A program made the position numbers and the translations under genes. Shown here one piece after another: positions 23,537 through 38,300 of a DNA stretch of 64,000 nucleotides. The stretch covers positions 26,638,412 to 26,702,411 of the forward strand of contig NC_092675.1 in NCBI RefSeq assembly GCF_964355755.1, given 5' to 3'. Below the pieces are notes generated by a model. That model saw nothing but the letters and a program-made list of their open reading frames with translations, searched no databases and was not told the DNA's origin. Position 1 is the stretch's first letter, and each line of letters begins with the position of its first letter. Source of the stretch: Antedon mediterranea (lineage: Eukaryota > Echinodermata > Crinoidea > Comatulida > Antedonidae).

Positions 23537-26338
23537 GGGGAAGATTGTAAAGCAATAGAGTAACCCATATCCTCACTATAAAATGTACATAGATTTATCA
23601 TTTATAAGAAACATATCACACTCTCCTGAAAAATCCCCGCTGTATATAATGGTTAAATTTGTAACTATCGCAAAAATATGGAAATTTAACACACTGGAAA
23701 AGTGCAGGTGTATGACCTACATATAAATCATTGATTCAAATTTTGTTACACAATATTTAGATAACTACCAACGAAAATGTATGAACTCTGACCTTAACTA
23801 AAAACAGTAAACCATAAATAATCACATACGCGACATATAATATAATTGTACATACGCCACCTACAGTAGTTATACATCGCATTATTGTTATTGATTGACA
23901 AATATGTGTGACAAATAAAAATAATTTTTGAAATCCAAATTAACAAAATATTGCTTTACATACAATTTGTACTAATACGTTTTTTTATAATTAAGAGTTG
24001 ATTAAAAATATTTAAGCAATGAGTGAAGAAAGTAATAGTTTGACGTGAAATCAGAATGTACAAAAACAATACAGTACCACAGATCATTATAAAGTATTAA
24101 AATACTCTACACAATTGTAAAATTCACAAATACATCAACATACATCATCTAGTCATACTCAGACGTCTTTATTATATTATTAGTAAATTAGAATAGTCAT
24201 GTGCTAATAAAGTCATTAAATGGGGAAAAAAACTTATTGCCTTCATGTAAATACTATCCAGTTACCTACCCCAAAACTATTTCACTTTAAGTCAAATGTG
24301 GTATTCACTTAAATAGCAGAATTTTTCAGATTTAAATTTCCCTTAACCTAAGTGTGACTGCTGAATACCTTCATGTCATCACAAAATCGAAAGGTTTAAA
24401 AGTGTTATCATCATATCATTTTTCAGAACAAATCATTTGATTGTCAATGGGAAGATTCATAAACTGGAGATAATCTTATTCTTAACTTAAGTTAAAAAGT
24501 TGCTTAATTAAGATTATCCTTTCTAAAATCAGTCAAATACCAACATGCACAAAATCGTGATGTACATTAGGCTATGTAAAAAAAAGTAGTTGATCGTCCC
24601 CACATCATCATCTGAATATGGCTAGACGATTTTTTTCTCTTTCTGATGAACTGAAATTTGCGAAAATATCTTTGAAAGCCACATTTCAAAGCCAATTCGT
24701 ACTCGGATTTTGCACACGTTTTAGTAATTTTTTTATTTTAGGAACATACCGAAACATAAAACAAAACAATCATTTTGTCAGTTGTTGTCCCCTGGTGCTC
24801 CTTGCGACTTTTTTCAACTATCAACAACTTTTGTTTACGTGGCCTTAGGTTGTCTTTATCATCATCTGAATTTTAATTTAAACCATTTTATGCTTGCTTC
24901 ACCATCCTTGTGAACTAACTTCAAACGTTCTGCAACTTCTTCTATGGTTTTAATTCAACAAAAATCGACAAACAGTGGTACGATAACCAACCAATCAGGT
25001 ACCACATTCCTTAACGTTTGTTATTCTGCAATCACGTTTGATAAATTTTCATTTTTTAAGGTTTGGTTTCAAATTCTATAAAATAAAAAAAAAGCATAAC
25101 AACTTAAAATATGTATAGATTACAGAAGACTAGCTTGTAAATTACTACACTCTAGGAACATTTAAGAAGAGGGTGGGGGTGGGAAGGGGAAGCAGTTTAC
25201 ATAATGATTTGATTTTATTGAATTCAATCTCCTGAAATTAATGTTAAGAAACAAAATTTCCAGAATAGCCCAAAAAAATGTATGATCATGTAATTAAAAC
25301 TAAATACGAAAAGCAAAACCGACAAAATAATATGACGTAACAATAAAAAAAACCTGATAAATAAAGAGGAAATATTATATTTTCAATAACGAACAAATAA
25401 CACCAAAATGAAACCTAGTTATGTGATTTATGCACGATTAATATAAAATTATTTTTTGGGTAAATTCTTTGGTAATTACACACTATCAATATAGCTATAA
25501 AACTACAAAATTTACAGCTTTTATTAAAACATTTCAACATATTTGATTGGAAATAAATGGAAAATACCAGAGTAAAATCTATTTAGAGACAAAATAAATT
25601 GTGATTTTATGAATAGAGTATTACGGTTATAAAATCATTTTGTTGGTAATTACAATATTACAGATGTAACTGTTATTATATTATTAGCTGTAAATTTTGA
25701 TTAAAAAGATTACATCATTTAATAAGTTTTAAAGAAATGAGAAAATCTATATATCTATTTTTCAAGAAATAATACAGTGACAATGAGACATATCTAGAAA
25801 ACATACATCTGATTATTGTAAGAAACAATTATTAAATTATTTTGTTGGTAATTACAATATTAAAGATGCAACTGTCTATTATTATTACCTGTATATTTGG
25901 ATTAAAAAGATTACATCACTGAATAAGATTAAGTAAATGGGAAAATCTGCGTATTTGTTTTCAAGAATAAAAAATACAATGAAAAAACATAGAAAAACAT
26001 AAATTTGATTATTTTACGAATAAACAAAGAAGTAGTAACGATTATAAAATTATTTTGTTGGTAATTATAATTCAAAAGATGCAATTCTCTATTTTTAGTT
26101 ATGAAACGTGTATTATAGAAAGCTATTAACTTTCAACTAATGTACTAAACAAAAAAATACAACATGCATATCATATCTAAGTTGTCTTCTTCTGCCCATT
26201 ATTGATAACTTGTTGGAGCAAGAGCAGTTAATTATTATATTTAATAAATATTATTATTATAACTAGTTTTTCTTTGATATTATAAGCAAGTTTATCAATA
26301 TTTTTCAAATCTCAGAAGACAGTGAAATATTTTCTTAC
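23537..26338. other. Gene-free region downstream of SEC24
   Basis: AT-rich DNA between the MITE cluster and the SEC24 stop codon. It must include the SEC24 3' untranslated region just below 26339, but I could not fix its polyadenylation site. No open frame here resembles a known family. The only clear structure is the tandem repeat at 25610-26110. Confidence 0.5.
25610..26110. repeat. Imperfect tandem repeat, period about 205 bp
   Basis: The block ATTTTGTTGGTAATTA recurs near 25637, 25840 and 26050, each time followed by ATTAAAAAGATTACATCA-type sequence and a GAAAATCT block. Three diverged units are clear, and a fourth, weaker one may lie near 25450-25600. It is close to the SEC24 3' end and may be transcribed with it. 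Confidence 0.65.
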
Positions 26339-29300
26339 CTAACTCTTGACTTCTTTTTGCAGATGTTGCAAGTATTCATAGTAAGACATACTAGACTCTG
26401 TTCTATCTTCTACCAAATGTTGTAGAAACAAAATGCGTTTTGGACTATTCTCTCTGTATAAACAATTAATCAAAGAAAGGTATTTGATTAAAGCAGAATG
26501 AAAACAATAATATATCTTAGTATCATTATAACATTGTTAAATTATAGTTATCATTCAATTCAAGCAATCGTAATTATAAACACATAACAAAGTAGTTTAT
26601 TACTACATACAGAGTGCATGCATGTGTGTGTGTTGTATCATCCTAGCCTCTGTGTTTGTACCAGGCTAGGCCTAGCTCTTTCCTGGTGTTGATAACAAGT
26701 TTTCATCCAAAATAAAATGTGTTGAAATTTACATATAGTAAATTTGGATTGTGAGAGGCATAAAAATATACAAACTGCTATTTTATATTAGTTGTCAAAC
26801 ATTATTTTTTCAACCATATCATATACAAAATGAGATATAATCTATACCCATTGTCGAATTGGCAATTTCCAGTGACGTCATGGCAGTTACCATTTCCTCT
26901 ACTTAAATACTAATAAATGAGATTTAGTAATACGTTCAGGATACAAACATGATAAATGTTTACTTTAATAGGAACTAAAGCTCTGTCTACTCTATCAAAC
27001 TTCATGTGACAAAAAAATGTGATGTGCCCATATATGGACATGATGATGTCATATCACTACCATATTTATGCACATCAAACTTTTTTTGTCAAACTACTTT
27101 GATAGTGTGGACAATGCTTGAGACAGGAAATCTCATTTCCAAATTTTCTAAAGGTTCAAAATGTTAAAAATATTTTCCTACTATGTAAAAACACATTCTA
27201 CTAAAAACCAGAGCTTCTAGATATCTTGGATCAGCTTGCCCGGTTGCGGGAAAGCCGACTAGTACTGTAACAGAATGCATAAATTGCCATACCTGATTAT
27301 TTGTAATGGGGCATGTACTGTTCTTTTTCCTAGCAACCAGCCAATAAAGTTTCTAAGTCTTTCTGATGCTGGGTTCTCCAAAACTGGCAATTCCATCTGA
27401 AGAGATATAAAAAAAAACAATACACCATCATTCAATTACAGTAATTATTCAAAAGGATCTTTTTGAATAAACGACCCTTCCTGGATTAACCACCCCAGGG
27501 ATTTGATTATTTTTCATGAATAAACGCCCTCACATACATTCATAACACCCAAAACTGTATTCAGCAAAACATCAAACATTTCTATTTTGTAGATATACAC
27601 TTAACAAAACAGATCAAATTTAGACTGTATTTTATGACTTCTTGAAATAAATTTTGTTAAAAAACTTTGGAGACAACTAATAATAATAATATAATATAAT
27701 GTACTGATTATGTTTAATATGATAGTTCCACATAAGGATAGAATTACTTTTTAATAACCTTTTAACCACAACATTAGATTAACCGTAGAAAAAGAAACTA
27801 TGTACAAGGAAATAAGGAAGTACTTTACATCCCGTCCATTTTCTTACCGTGCTTTCAGAAATAGATGAGTAATCCGGACAATCCAGTATATCCTGACAGA
27901 ATTGTGGTGATATGGCAGCCTGCACAAACAGGAACATCATATCTCCTGTATCCATCAGGAATGCCCCGTTTCGGCTCAGGTATTCCGAGGATAGCCCGAG
28001 CAATGGTGGTTGAGGAACATCCACATCTTTTTCACTCAGAGAGCCCTAATAAAACAAGATAAATACAATTATTTTCCAATTACAATAATTTTATTATTTG
28101 GTGTTTGCCTTTTTCACTATTTATCTATTAAATTATAAACAGCATATTTTGTATTTGGAGAGGGATTTATCTCCTTTTCACTACCTTTAGAATATTCAAA
28201 TTGTTAGATAAGACGGGAAGGAGACATACATGTTGCAATTATTCTTTCTTATTCTTATTTGTACATTTGGATACACTTGAATTTGTACTTTACCTTTGTT
28301 CTTCATACCCTAATTGATAAATTCTATTAATTTTTATATTTATTTTCATCATTTACGTGCACAATTGGGTACTTAATGCAAATTTGTGTAAAATTTCCTA
28401 TTTTGAATTTCCTTTGGACCTAATCCAAGGGTCACATAAGCCTACTGAAATTACCTCATGTGAAAATATTATGGTATAAAGGCTTACATACATTTTAGCA
28501 TAAGCTAATATAAGCTCTAAATGAGATTGTAAACAACATATAGGATGAAAATGAATTTTGCACTTTTTCTCTTCATACCCTACTAAAAATTGTTATGGCT
28601 ATGGTTTGCAATGCCCCTGCTATAATTCAAGTTTCAAAACCTTTATTTACACACTCTAACATAAAAGATAATACAGTACAATGCAGTAAAATGTTTGTAT
28701 AAGATCAGATGAAGAAAAACATCTTGTGTTGGGCGAGCAGTAACAAAAGAAAGGATAATGAATAGGATATTTAAGAAAGAATAAATAAATAAATTTTAAC
28801 AAAACAAAAAACAAACAAAAATTGTATGGAAAAGACAATCCACTCGACCCTAAACTACCCGCCTTACCTCATCAGCAAGATTGTGAACAGCGTACAGGCT
28901 AGGATAAACCTGTAACATAATCAAACTTAATGGTTGACTCTTAAACATCTCCATAGCAAAGACTCGATCATCTAGTTTTGTACTGGAGCCCAAACGAAAT
29001 GCAATCTATAAAACAAAATTAACAATTGACTTTAAGCATCATATATAAATAAAGCTTTGGTTTTAGTTATTATCAATTATTATTATTTGAATAGATTAGA
29101 TAATTTTTATACACTTACATTTTTTAACAAAGCTAAGGTATATAATGGAAGCAGACGAAGACTGTATGGTATTGAGAGAGTGCCAATGGTTTGACTCGAT
29201 GGTAACGTCTCCTTAAACGCCGTCATTGAGTCAATGCACACGTTAACAATAGCATCACGAGAATCTTGCATTGACGATGATTGACACTTATCAACAGCTG

Positions 29301-32300
29301 AAAAAGTTATCTCATTAAAATTTAATTTATTATATTTACTTAAAAAACCATCAAACAGCAGGTACATGCTTTCTAAACCAACAACTAGCAACATTGTATT
29401 GGTCATCACAGATAGGAAACTGTTATAGGATTTGAACCATGGACCCAGGGATTAGTAAGCATGCAGGCTAACCACCTAGCCACTATGTCACAATTACTCT
29501 GCATACAACATTTAATGTAAAGCATATCACTTTAGCATTCTGAGGAGAATGGCCATAAATTTATGCAATTCTGGAGTAATTAAACAGCCCTAAATTTTGT
29601 ATAAAGCTACCCTGGGATAAAACACAAGGTAATCCAAGTAAATAAGGCATCCCAAAAATATTTATTGGATATTAATGTTTTTAATGATTTAAAATTTACA
29701 ATAAAAGTACAAATTAAATTAAAGATAATATTGTTGTTTCATTAACTTACCCATTCTTGATAACAAGCCTATGATGGCCTGTGAATCTGCCCCTGCGTAG
29801 ATTTCTGATAATTGACCGGTTATAGGGAGACACATGGTATGTACCCGGATACGTCTTTCACCTATATCAAGTAAAAACAATAAAAAAGTAATAAGCGCAA
29901 TTGTACATCAATGATCCTCATTTTCAAATTAGGCACTCTATCGATAAATTCACAGTACAGCACTCACAATGGCAAGCACCCGTACTCGTGCCCCTTATTC
30001 ACCATTGAGAGTAACGCTAAGGGAAACACTTATCCTGAAACTTTTAAAATTCTTAATCTATCTTCTATACTTAAGGAAAATCCTGAAATATTTATTAAAT
30101 GCCTAATTGATACATACTATCATATGTCTTTTTATCGGAACAGCATTGCTAAGGCTGTTCTTTTGAAGCTGAATAAAAGGGAAATGTCTCTCGTGAATTC
30201 TTTAGCATGTACATAATAACACTGGTTTTTAATAATGAACATACCTTTGCTGCTTGTGTAGAGCAAGGCTGCCTGAAAGCAGGCTGTCTGTGAGTCGTTT
30301 AAAGTGTCTTCAATAGACATCTGCATAGCATAGCCAGCATCTGGACTAACATTTGGCAGAGACAACAGATCTGTTGACCGCACAAAGAAATTGCCATGGA
30401 ATGTGTGCAAAGCCAAACCTAAAAACAATTAAAGAAAGGTTATACTTACTGGCATCCAGTGGATGACAGAGAAACAAAAACCAAACAAAAATTGCAATGT
30501 AGATAAAGACATGGAATAAGATATATAGAGGGGTTTTCAAATTGCGAAAACCTAAAGACAAAGCACACACGCAGATTGTTCTGACAGTAATTTCCTAGAA
30601 CTAGATTCCTCTAAAACTGTATTGAAAAATAAAGTAAGGAAAGTCTCTACATGCTGAAAATGCACTAACATGGCGTAACGAAACATTAAATTTAACGCGA
30701 AAGCTCCTGAAAAAATATTTGATTTAGATTTAGTTTACCCTTTGTGCAACGAATCCTCATAACTGCTTCAAAGCCAATCTTTCGAGTCAGATAGCGACGG
30801 AAATCTTTTTCAAATCTATCAGCTTGAAGAGGGTTTGCATTGGTATGTAGTCCTGGGAAATGGTACACTGATCCTGCAGAAAACTTGGCCATTCCAGCTT
30901 AAAAATAAAAATGAATAAATTATTTGTTGCTCTAACCAGTTATTTTAGTGGGATACAAAACGTAATAGAGCATATAAAAACATATATTTCTGAATTTGGT
31001 ATATTTGTGGTTAGTAAGAGTTGTGATGTGTGTTGTATGCTCTACTGAATCCTAAAGCTTGTTTTCCACTAGCCAATTATTTTGCATGTTCTCCGATTGG
31101 TTGAGAATTGTTTCACATCATGGGAATATGAATTTTCAGGTGCATAAACCACTCCTTTAATTTTCCTAGTGGAAAACATGGTTTTAGTTTTGTGTATTGA
31201 ATAACAATTTCATACACTGTACTGTAACAACCTAACTACAGTGTGTTTACAATGAGCTTACCAAGCGTAGCCAAGTCAGCATATTGAGAACTGAACAAAA
31301 ACAGATCTGCACCAATCTGTTGAGCTGAGAAGTCTAAAGCCATCTTCTTGTAAAAGTCTGTTGCGGGGCCTAAGTTGGCCACATTCTAAATATAAAATAC
31401 ATTACCGTTTCATCAATACAGTATATGTACATTTTGTTAATAGAATATTCTTGATTGGTGACGGAAGACTTCTTTCTCATTCAACATAGATTGAACGAGA
31501 TTCATCAATAAGGTGGTAATGTAAGGGGTTACCCTGGTGTACTAGTTCACACACAGCCACTGTCACAAACTCATAATAGTACTATAGACTGGGTCCTCTT
31601 TGATTGAAGAGGTTACCCAGTATAAAGAAGAAATAATAATGGTAATGCTGCATCATGAAAACTAACCTTTGATGATCGTTGGTTAGGATCTTCTCTAGAT
31701 TTAAGAGATCCTGGGCCGGTGGTAGGCAAACTGGACTGAATGACAGTTACACGACCTCCAGTTGGACTCTATTGAAAACGAATAGCAAAAGTCAGTCAAT
31801 ATTTACTATTATTTATAAAACACCTGAATATATCCAATTGATTGGTTAATTACATATCACAAGAAGAGTTTAATGGTGATTATGAATGGTAATCTCTTGA
31901 ACGTTCATTTTTTTGATAAAAACATTCATTATTTTTTATATTATTTTACTTTGGTGATTGGAAATTAATGTTTTTTTTGGTATAAAATATGGAATTTACA
32001 AAAAGCCTTTAAATCTTTAAATTCCAGAAGGAATTTTTATAATTTTCAGGATATAATTTGGAAACTCTGGAGACTGGAAACTGTACCTTAAATACACAAG
32101 AAAGATATCGCTATTTGTTTAATTCACTTACCAAGAGTTTATATGCAGCCTGTAATGCTGGTCCAAGTGCGGTCCTTGTTTCTTTATTGTTTTCAAACAA
32201 GCTAGGCAATTGGTTTAACAGGTCTTGAACAAGCTGATAAAATAAACATACACAAATACATGTTATTCTTAAAGACTTCTAAACGCATGTGATTGTTTAG

Positions 32301-35300
32301 ATGTTTGCCCTACTCTGATTGGCTACTCCAAAGTAGTTACAAACAATTACAATCCTGTATATTTTTATTTTTTTTATTTATTTTTTTTTTAAAACCAGAA
32401 ACAACAGCAGAAACAAATCCACCACTTACAGCTTGGTTTAACAGATACAATACAATTACAACAACTCAGAAACACTTAAATTACGACGAAACTGATAAAG
32501 ATTGGAATTAAAAATGTCAATATGGGGATGGGCCTGGACTAAACTATTATAATATAAACTTAATCTACTGATGTAACCATTTTTTAGAACATTGACTCTA
32601 CAAAAGGGAACACAAAGGATATTGTTGTTTCTTTGTGATTATGATTGTGATTATTATTGATTGTTAAGCATGTTGAATTTTTAAGAAAACCCTATTAAAT
32701 ATAATATAGTTTTAGTAATATAATTAAATGTTTTTACCTCCTTTGATTCATTTAAATTAACTAGCAGGTCACCTGGTAAAGGTAAGAAAACATCTGAAAA
32801 AACAACCAATATTAACAATATTAATTAATATCATTTTTAAAATTGTCCTATAAAAGATTTAAATTAGGTTTTTATAATCAGTATCAACAAAAGTCCCCTT
32901 TGCTAAATGCATTTAAAAATCAATAAGACATTTAAAAAAAAAAAAAATTCAAAATTAATGAGTTTAATTTTACCATCAATATCAGAAATCACCATCATCT
33001 GCGGACGCGTGGCGCCCTCTTGCATGTTGTAGAAATGAAGTGTGTTGTCATATGTGATGAAGCCAATTTTTGTTCTCGTATCTCCTGGCAACCGGTCTAA
33101 CTCTTCAAGGAGAACTTGACAGAAAATAGGTAAGATTCCAGACTGGACAGAACTGAACGACACATCTAGTAAAAATAGGTAGACAGCAGGCTGAGGTGGA
33201 CGCAACTGTAGATGAAATAATATTGAAGAAATTAGATATATACAACATATTAGACTTGTTATGTTTTCGATATTAATTATTGAATTATAAATTGTTGTAC
33301 TAGCATTCTAAAAGAGACTCGCACAACATTTTTTGTTCTTACCATATATTCAGATGGTGCAATAAATTCAATGGTGGATGAACGGATTTCAGGCCGTCTT
33401 GAAGGGTCACCATATGTACGAGTCACTGGGTCAAAGGTGAACTCTTCTTGTACTAAAATAAGAATAAATAAATCTCTGGTTACATCAATCGTTTGGAAGG
33501 ACGGCCAATTGTGCGTCTATTCTCTATCCACAAGGGTCCATTTTGGGCCCATTATTATTTATAATTTATTTAAACGATATTGTTTCTATTTCAGATAATT
33601 TCTCATTTTATTTATACGCAGATGACACCAATATAGTAGTTTCTGATAAAAATATTAAACAACTCATTACGACAGTAAATCAAGAACTAAATAAAGTTTC
33701 CTCCTGGCTTAAATCTAATAAATTATCACTTAATATACTTAAAACAAATTACATTATGTATAGTATAATAATAAGCATAGTAGACGACAATATCACAATA
33801 TTCAAATTATGATTGACAATACTACTATTTCACAGGTCTCTAATACTAAATTTTTAGGCGTAATTATAGATGAAGCACTAACATGGTTTAATCACACAGA
33901 ATATATATCCAACATTATTTCTAAATATACTGGCATTTTATTTAGACTAAAACATGCTCTCGCACCGAATATTTTATTTTCTTTATATCGCACATTAGTT
34001 CTCCCATACTTATATTATTGTAATCTTATTTGGGCAGATGCAAACAACTGCAATTTGAAAACCATTCATTTAAAACAAAAGAAAATAATTAGACTCTGTA
34101 CAAACTCATCCTGGCTGGCCCATACTGCACCCTTATTTTTAAAATTAAAAACTTTAACAATCTATGATATTCATAAATTACAAAAAGCAAATTTTATGTT
34201 TAATTTTGTTAATAATAATCTACCAAGTAATTTCAATACTTTTTGGGCTAGGGTAAAAGAAACACATTTTCATAATACAAGAACATTAAATGATTTGCGT
34301 CCGCATAATTTCAGAACAGACCTGGGAATGAATACCATTAAACGGCAAGGACCTATATTGTGGAATGATATAAGCAATTTTATTAAGAACCAATGTACCT
34401 TAAGTTTATTTAAGAAGAAATTTATTCACAGTTTATTATCAACGTATCAGTAATATTATGTTATATTATTTAATTAGTAGAGTAACATTATTTAAGTTTA
34501 CTTAAACAACATACATATATATGTGTGTGTATGTAAATCTATTACATTTTTTATCTAAAAGATGATATTCAGATTTTATTACCATGTACTAGTAAAAATA
34601 AAAATAACTATATGTAATCTTCATGTTAACCTTCTTCAGAAGTAAGTTAAAAATTATCATTTTATGATCAAAAAGAAATATACTATCTAATTTTCTCCTT
34701 TATATAAATATATTATTTTATCCAAGGGGTTGCAAACACAAGTGTTCACATGTCTTGTTATGTATTGCACCTTTGTCTTGTCTTTATGTTGTCTGTAATG
34801 CCACTGCACTAACGGGTGACCGGCTAACGAGCTTCGCTCTTACGGTTATCCATCCATATAAGTTGTTTATCTTATGTTCATAAATTGAAATGGAAAATAA
34901 ACTGAAACTGAAACTGAAACTATCAAGACAACAGAATTAAGGAGCATGGGCACAAAAAAGGGAGTCAGATACATGGTTGACCTAGCCAATAGAAAACAAC
35001 GATGTAGTCCGTGCCTATAGAGAAAAATTTTACATTACCCACATTATTGACTGTGCAAATAGCCTCATCCCAATTATTGAGTTCAAACATGGTTTAAAAT
35101 GGTAATATACTAATGAAATAATAAAGTTTATAATAATTGCATCATTTGTCAATTTAAAGATGATTTTAACACAATTATTTAGAAAGTAAATTTGAAAACA
35201 TGATTTTCAATGTACTTACAATCATTAACTCTAAAACAAAGATTGCACCTCCAGCGGCGTTGATCAATGAAACTAACAAAGGGATTGATGTACGTCCTAC

Positions 35301-38300
35301 AGGAACGACATCGAACAATCACACTTGACTGAATTACAGGTAAATGCTTGAAAGAATAAACAACAAAACATTCACTGATTTAATGCATATGATATGCAGG
35401 TTTCTTAAATATCACATTGTTTTTGCTACATCACATTTAGGTTTTGTGATGGGTTAGTCACACTATAGAGAGTCTTCTATTGTGGATAGCAAATAGAAAG
35501 AATAAAATAGACAACAAGTACATCTTTCGAGATGAGTAGGGGATTACCCCGATGTACTATTAAAATACATCATAGTCACTTATCATAACTGGGCGCTCTT
35601 GGAGACCAGTCTTTGACTGAAGAGGTCACCCAGTATAAATAAATAATATAATAATAAAGTTGTTGCAATGTGCTGTCAAATTAATCCGTAAAGGTATAAA
35701 GTGGTGTATTGTATGAACACAAATTTTAAATAATTTGTGTATTACTTACAGCATCATGTATACTTACTGATAGATCCTTATAAGGATGAATTAAAATTCC
35801 TAGGGGTAACTTAGACTTCTGAAGTAAAGATTGAGTTTGGGGTATAGAGGTGAGAGTGCATCGAAACAAACTGCAATAAAAAAAGTATACAACTAGATAC
35901 AGATAATTTGGAAGTCGGTGTTGAGTTTTAATTGACCACCCTGTAATATAAGTTTAATAAACCAAAGTGAAGGAGTAAATATATCTAATAATAGTCTACA
36001 ATGGTAATCCCTTGCTTGCAAACTCAACCTAACTAGGAGTTTTGCTAGTGTAGACAAGTTTGAAAAACTTTGGCAAACTGCAGAAAGCAAGGTGAACAAA
36101 GCATACACTATCAAACTTTACTCTGCAAGCTAGAGCAAACTCTGAGTTCACAAACAAAATATTGGTGAAGGTTTCTATTGTAGTCTTTGACAATTCTAGA
36201 TAAATACTGTTTACTCTACTTAACTGGTGTGAAAATAATTTTAAAAAACACAACTCACTCAGGGTTGACTTGAGATTTTTGATTTTCGCTACTAAGTTTC
36301 GGTTTGGGAGGCTCAATTGGAGTTTTTGGTAAAATATGTCGCTCCTGTAGTAGGTTCAGCGGCCTAGCTTCACTCTGCTGCATATTCATCTTTCCAACTC
36401 CAGCTGCTAAATTGTTCATCTAAAACATCACAGAAAATAACATTGACAACATACACAGGCAAAAGATTACTTCGCAGATTACTGAAATAAAAGGTTTGAT
36501 TCCCACTTCGACGCAACAATATAGGCGACACAAAGCAAATGAGTTGACTAATCACAACAGTTCAGATAATTATTTACGTCGTTATTGGTCAAATTATTTA
36601 TGGTACACTTAAGCTCTGTTTACACTATCAAACTAGTTTGACCAAAAAGTGTGCCTAAATATGGTAGTGATGACATCATCATGTCCAAATATGGGCAGAT
36701 CACATTTTTTTGTCACATAGTGTAGACAGAGCTTTACATCCTATGATAGAATCAAAGTGTAATTTTGGTTTAAAAAGAGTCCATACAGTCTTAAAATAGA
36801 TATAGTAAATCTCACCATAGGTTGAGGAATATGGCCAGGTTGATTGTTAGGTAAATTTGTTCCTACGGTTGGTCCCATTGTGCCTGGTGGTTGAGTTGGC
36901 ATCTGTCCACCAACTTGCTGATATGACTGGTTAGGGTATTGACGTCTTCCTGCTACATTCATGTTCTGGCCTGGAGGACCCTGCATTTGACTAGTAGGGG
37001 GAGCCATGTTACCAGCTCCTTGTGGCATTGAGCCCGGGGGTGGCGGCATTGAACCTGGGGGTGGTCGCATTGAACCTGGGGGTGGTGGCATTGAGCCTGG
37101 GGGTGGTGGCATTGCTCCTGGGAGTTGCGGCATCGCATTGGATGTTGAATGCATAGGGCCTGAAGGTGGTGGTATGGAGCCTGGGGGTGCAACCATGTGT
37201 GGCGGCATTCCACCTGGATATTGGCCTCTAGGTGGTTGTTGTACACCTGAAACAAAAATAAATTGTGTTTAATGAAGTATGTTTATCAGGTAAAGTTACT
37301 GTGTTCAGGGAATTGGCTAACGAAATCAAAGGCTTGGGTGCTGAAAAGTTAGGGTGGTATAAAAAACGGGTAATTTCAGGTACCCACAGTTTTCTTGGGT
37401 TGGTGCTGTGTTGAAATTAGGCTCGGTAGAAGGCCCTAAAACAAGTGAATGTGGGTTTCCCTTCCAATATGAAGATCATTTGTAATTATATTTAAAAAAA
37501 TCATCAAACTAACCTGTTGAAGAGAAGGGTGTGCCACCTTCCAAGTAGTCGTATCTCAAGCCAGGTATTGGCGATGGAGCTGCTGATGATCTGGCTGATG
37601 AGGGGCCTAATACAAATTGTAATAAAATAGTAATGCATTTCAATTTAGAAGGATCAATTTCATGAAAATAATAGTAATAATTCTGAACAAAATTGTTCTA
37701 GAGTATGCAAACAAAATACAAAAGTGGAGAGAATGATGCCAGGTCCTAGAATAAAAATTGAATTACAGAATTTTTTTGCTGCAAATTATAAGACTACATT
37801 ATAAGCTCAATGAGTTATCACTTAAAAGTTATCGGACACTAATTTACAATGTGCTGTAATATTCCCGATAATTAAAAAAATTCTTAATTTCTTTCCTTAT
37901 AAATTAAAATACATTAATTTTGTACAATGTAATTTAAAATGTATCATTTAATATGGGTCTCTTCAGTTATTTCAAAGAGTACCAATATGGGGAGTCCCAA
38001 TAATCGCATGAATGTAATGTATGTGTGTAATGAAATAGATTAATCTGATATTAAAGTAAATAGAGTATGATGTTGATAAATTCATACAAAACTTATTTTT
38101 AATTTTTTTAATTTTAATATACTTTAATATATCATACTTAATGATCAGTTTGTTCACTTGAATGAATAGGCCACCCTTATTAAAGATGTTATTAAATAAA
38201 TAAACTTTTTTTTTTATAAATTTAGGGATTGCTAACAAAATGAAGAATATAGACAATGTAAATATTCAATATACCTTGTATTAATATAGAATTAGAAAAA

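Noticed and set aside
29911-30216. 101-codon plus-strand frame in a SEC24 intron
   Set aside because: No recognisable family or splice context; it may be a remnant of an unknown repeat but cannot be supported.
33543-34453. Reverse-transcriptase-like frames as a host gene
   Set aside because: They are 5'-truncated, frameshifted and followed by a microsatellite tail, the signature of a dead non-LTR element.
37386-37437. Extra SEC24 exon beginning GPST, between coding exons 3 and 4
   Set aside because: It has a good acceptor and a plausible donor, but its 52-nt length would break the reading phase kept by all neighbouring exons.
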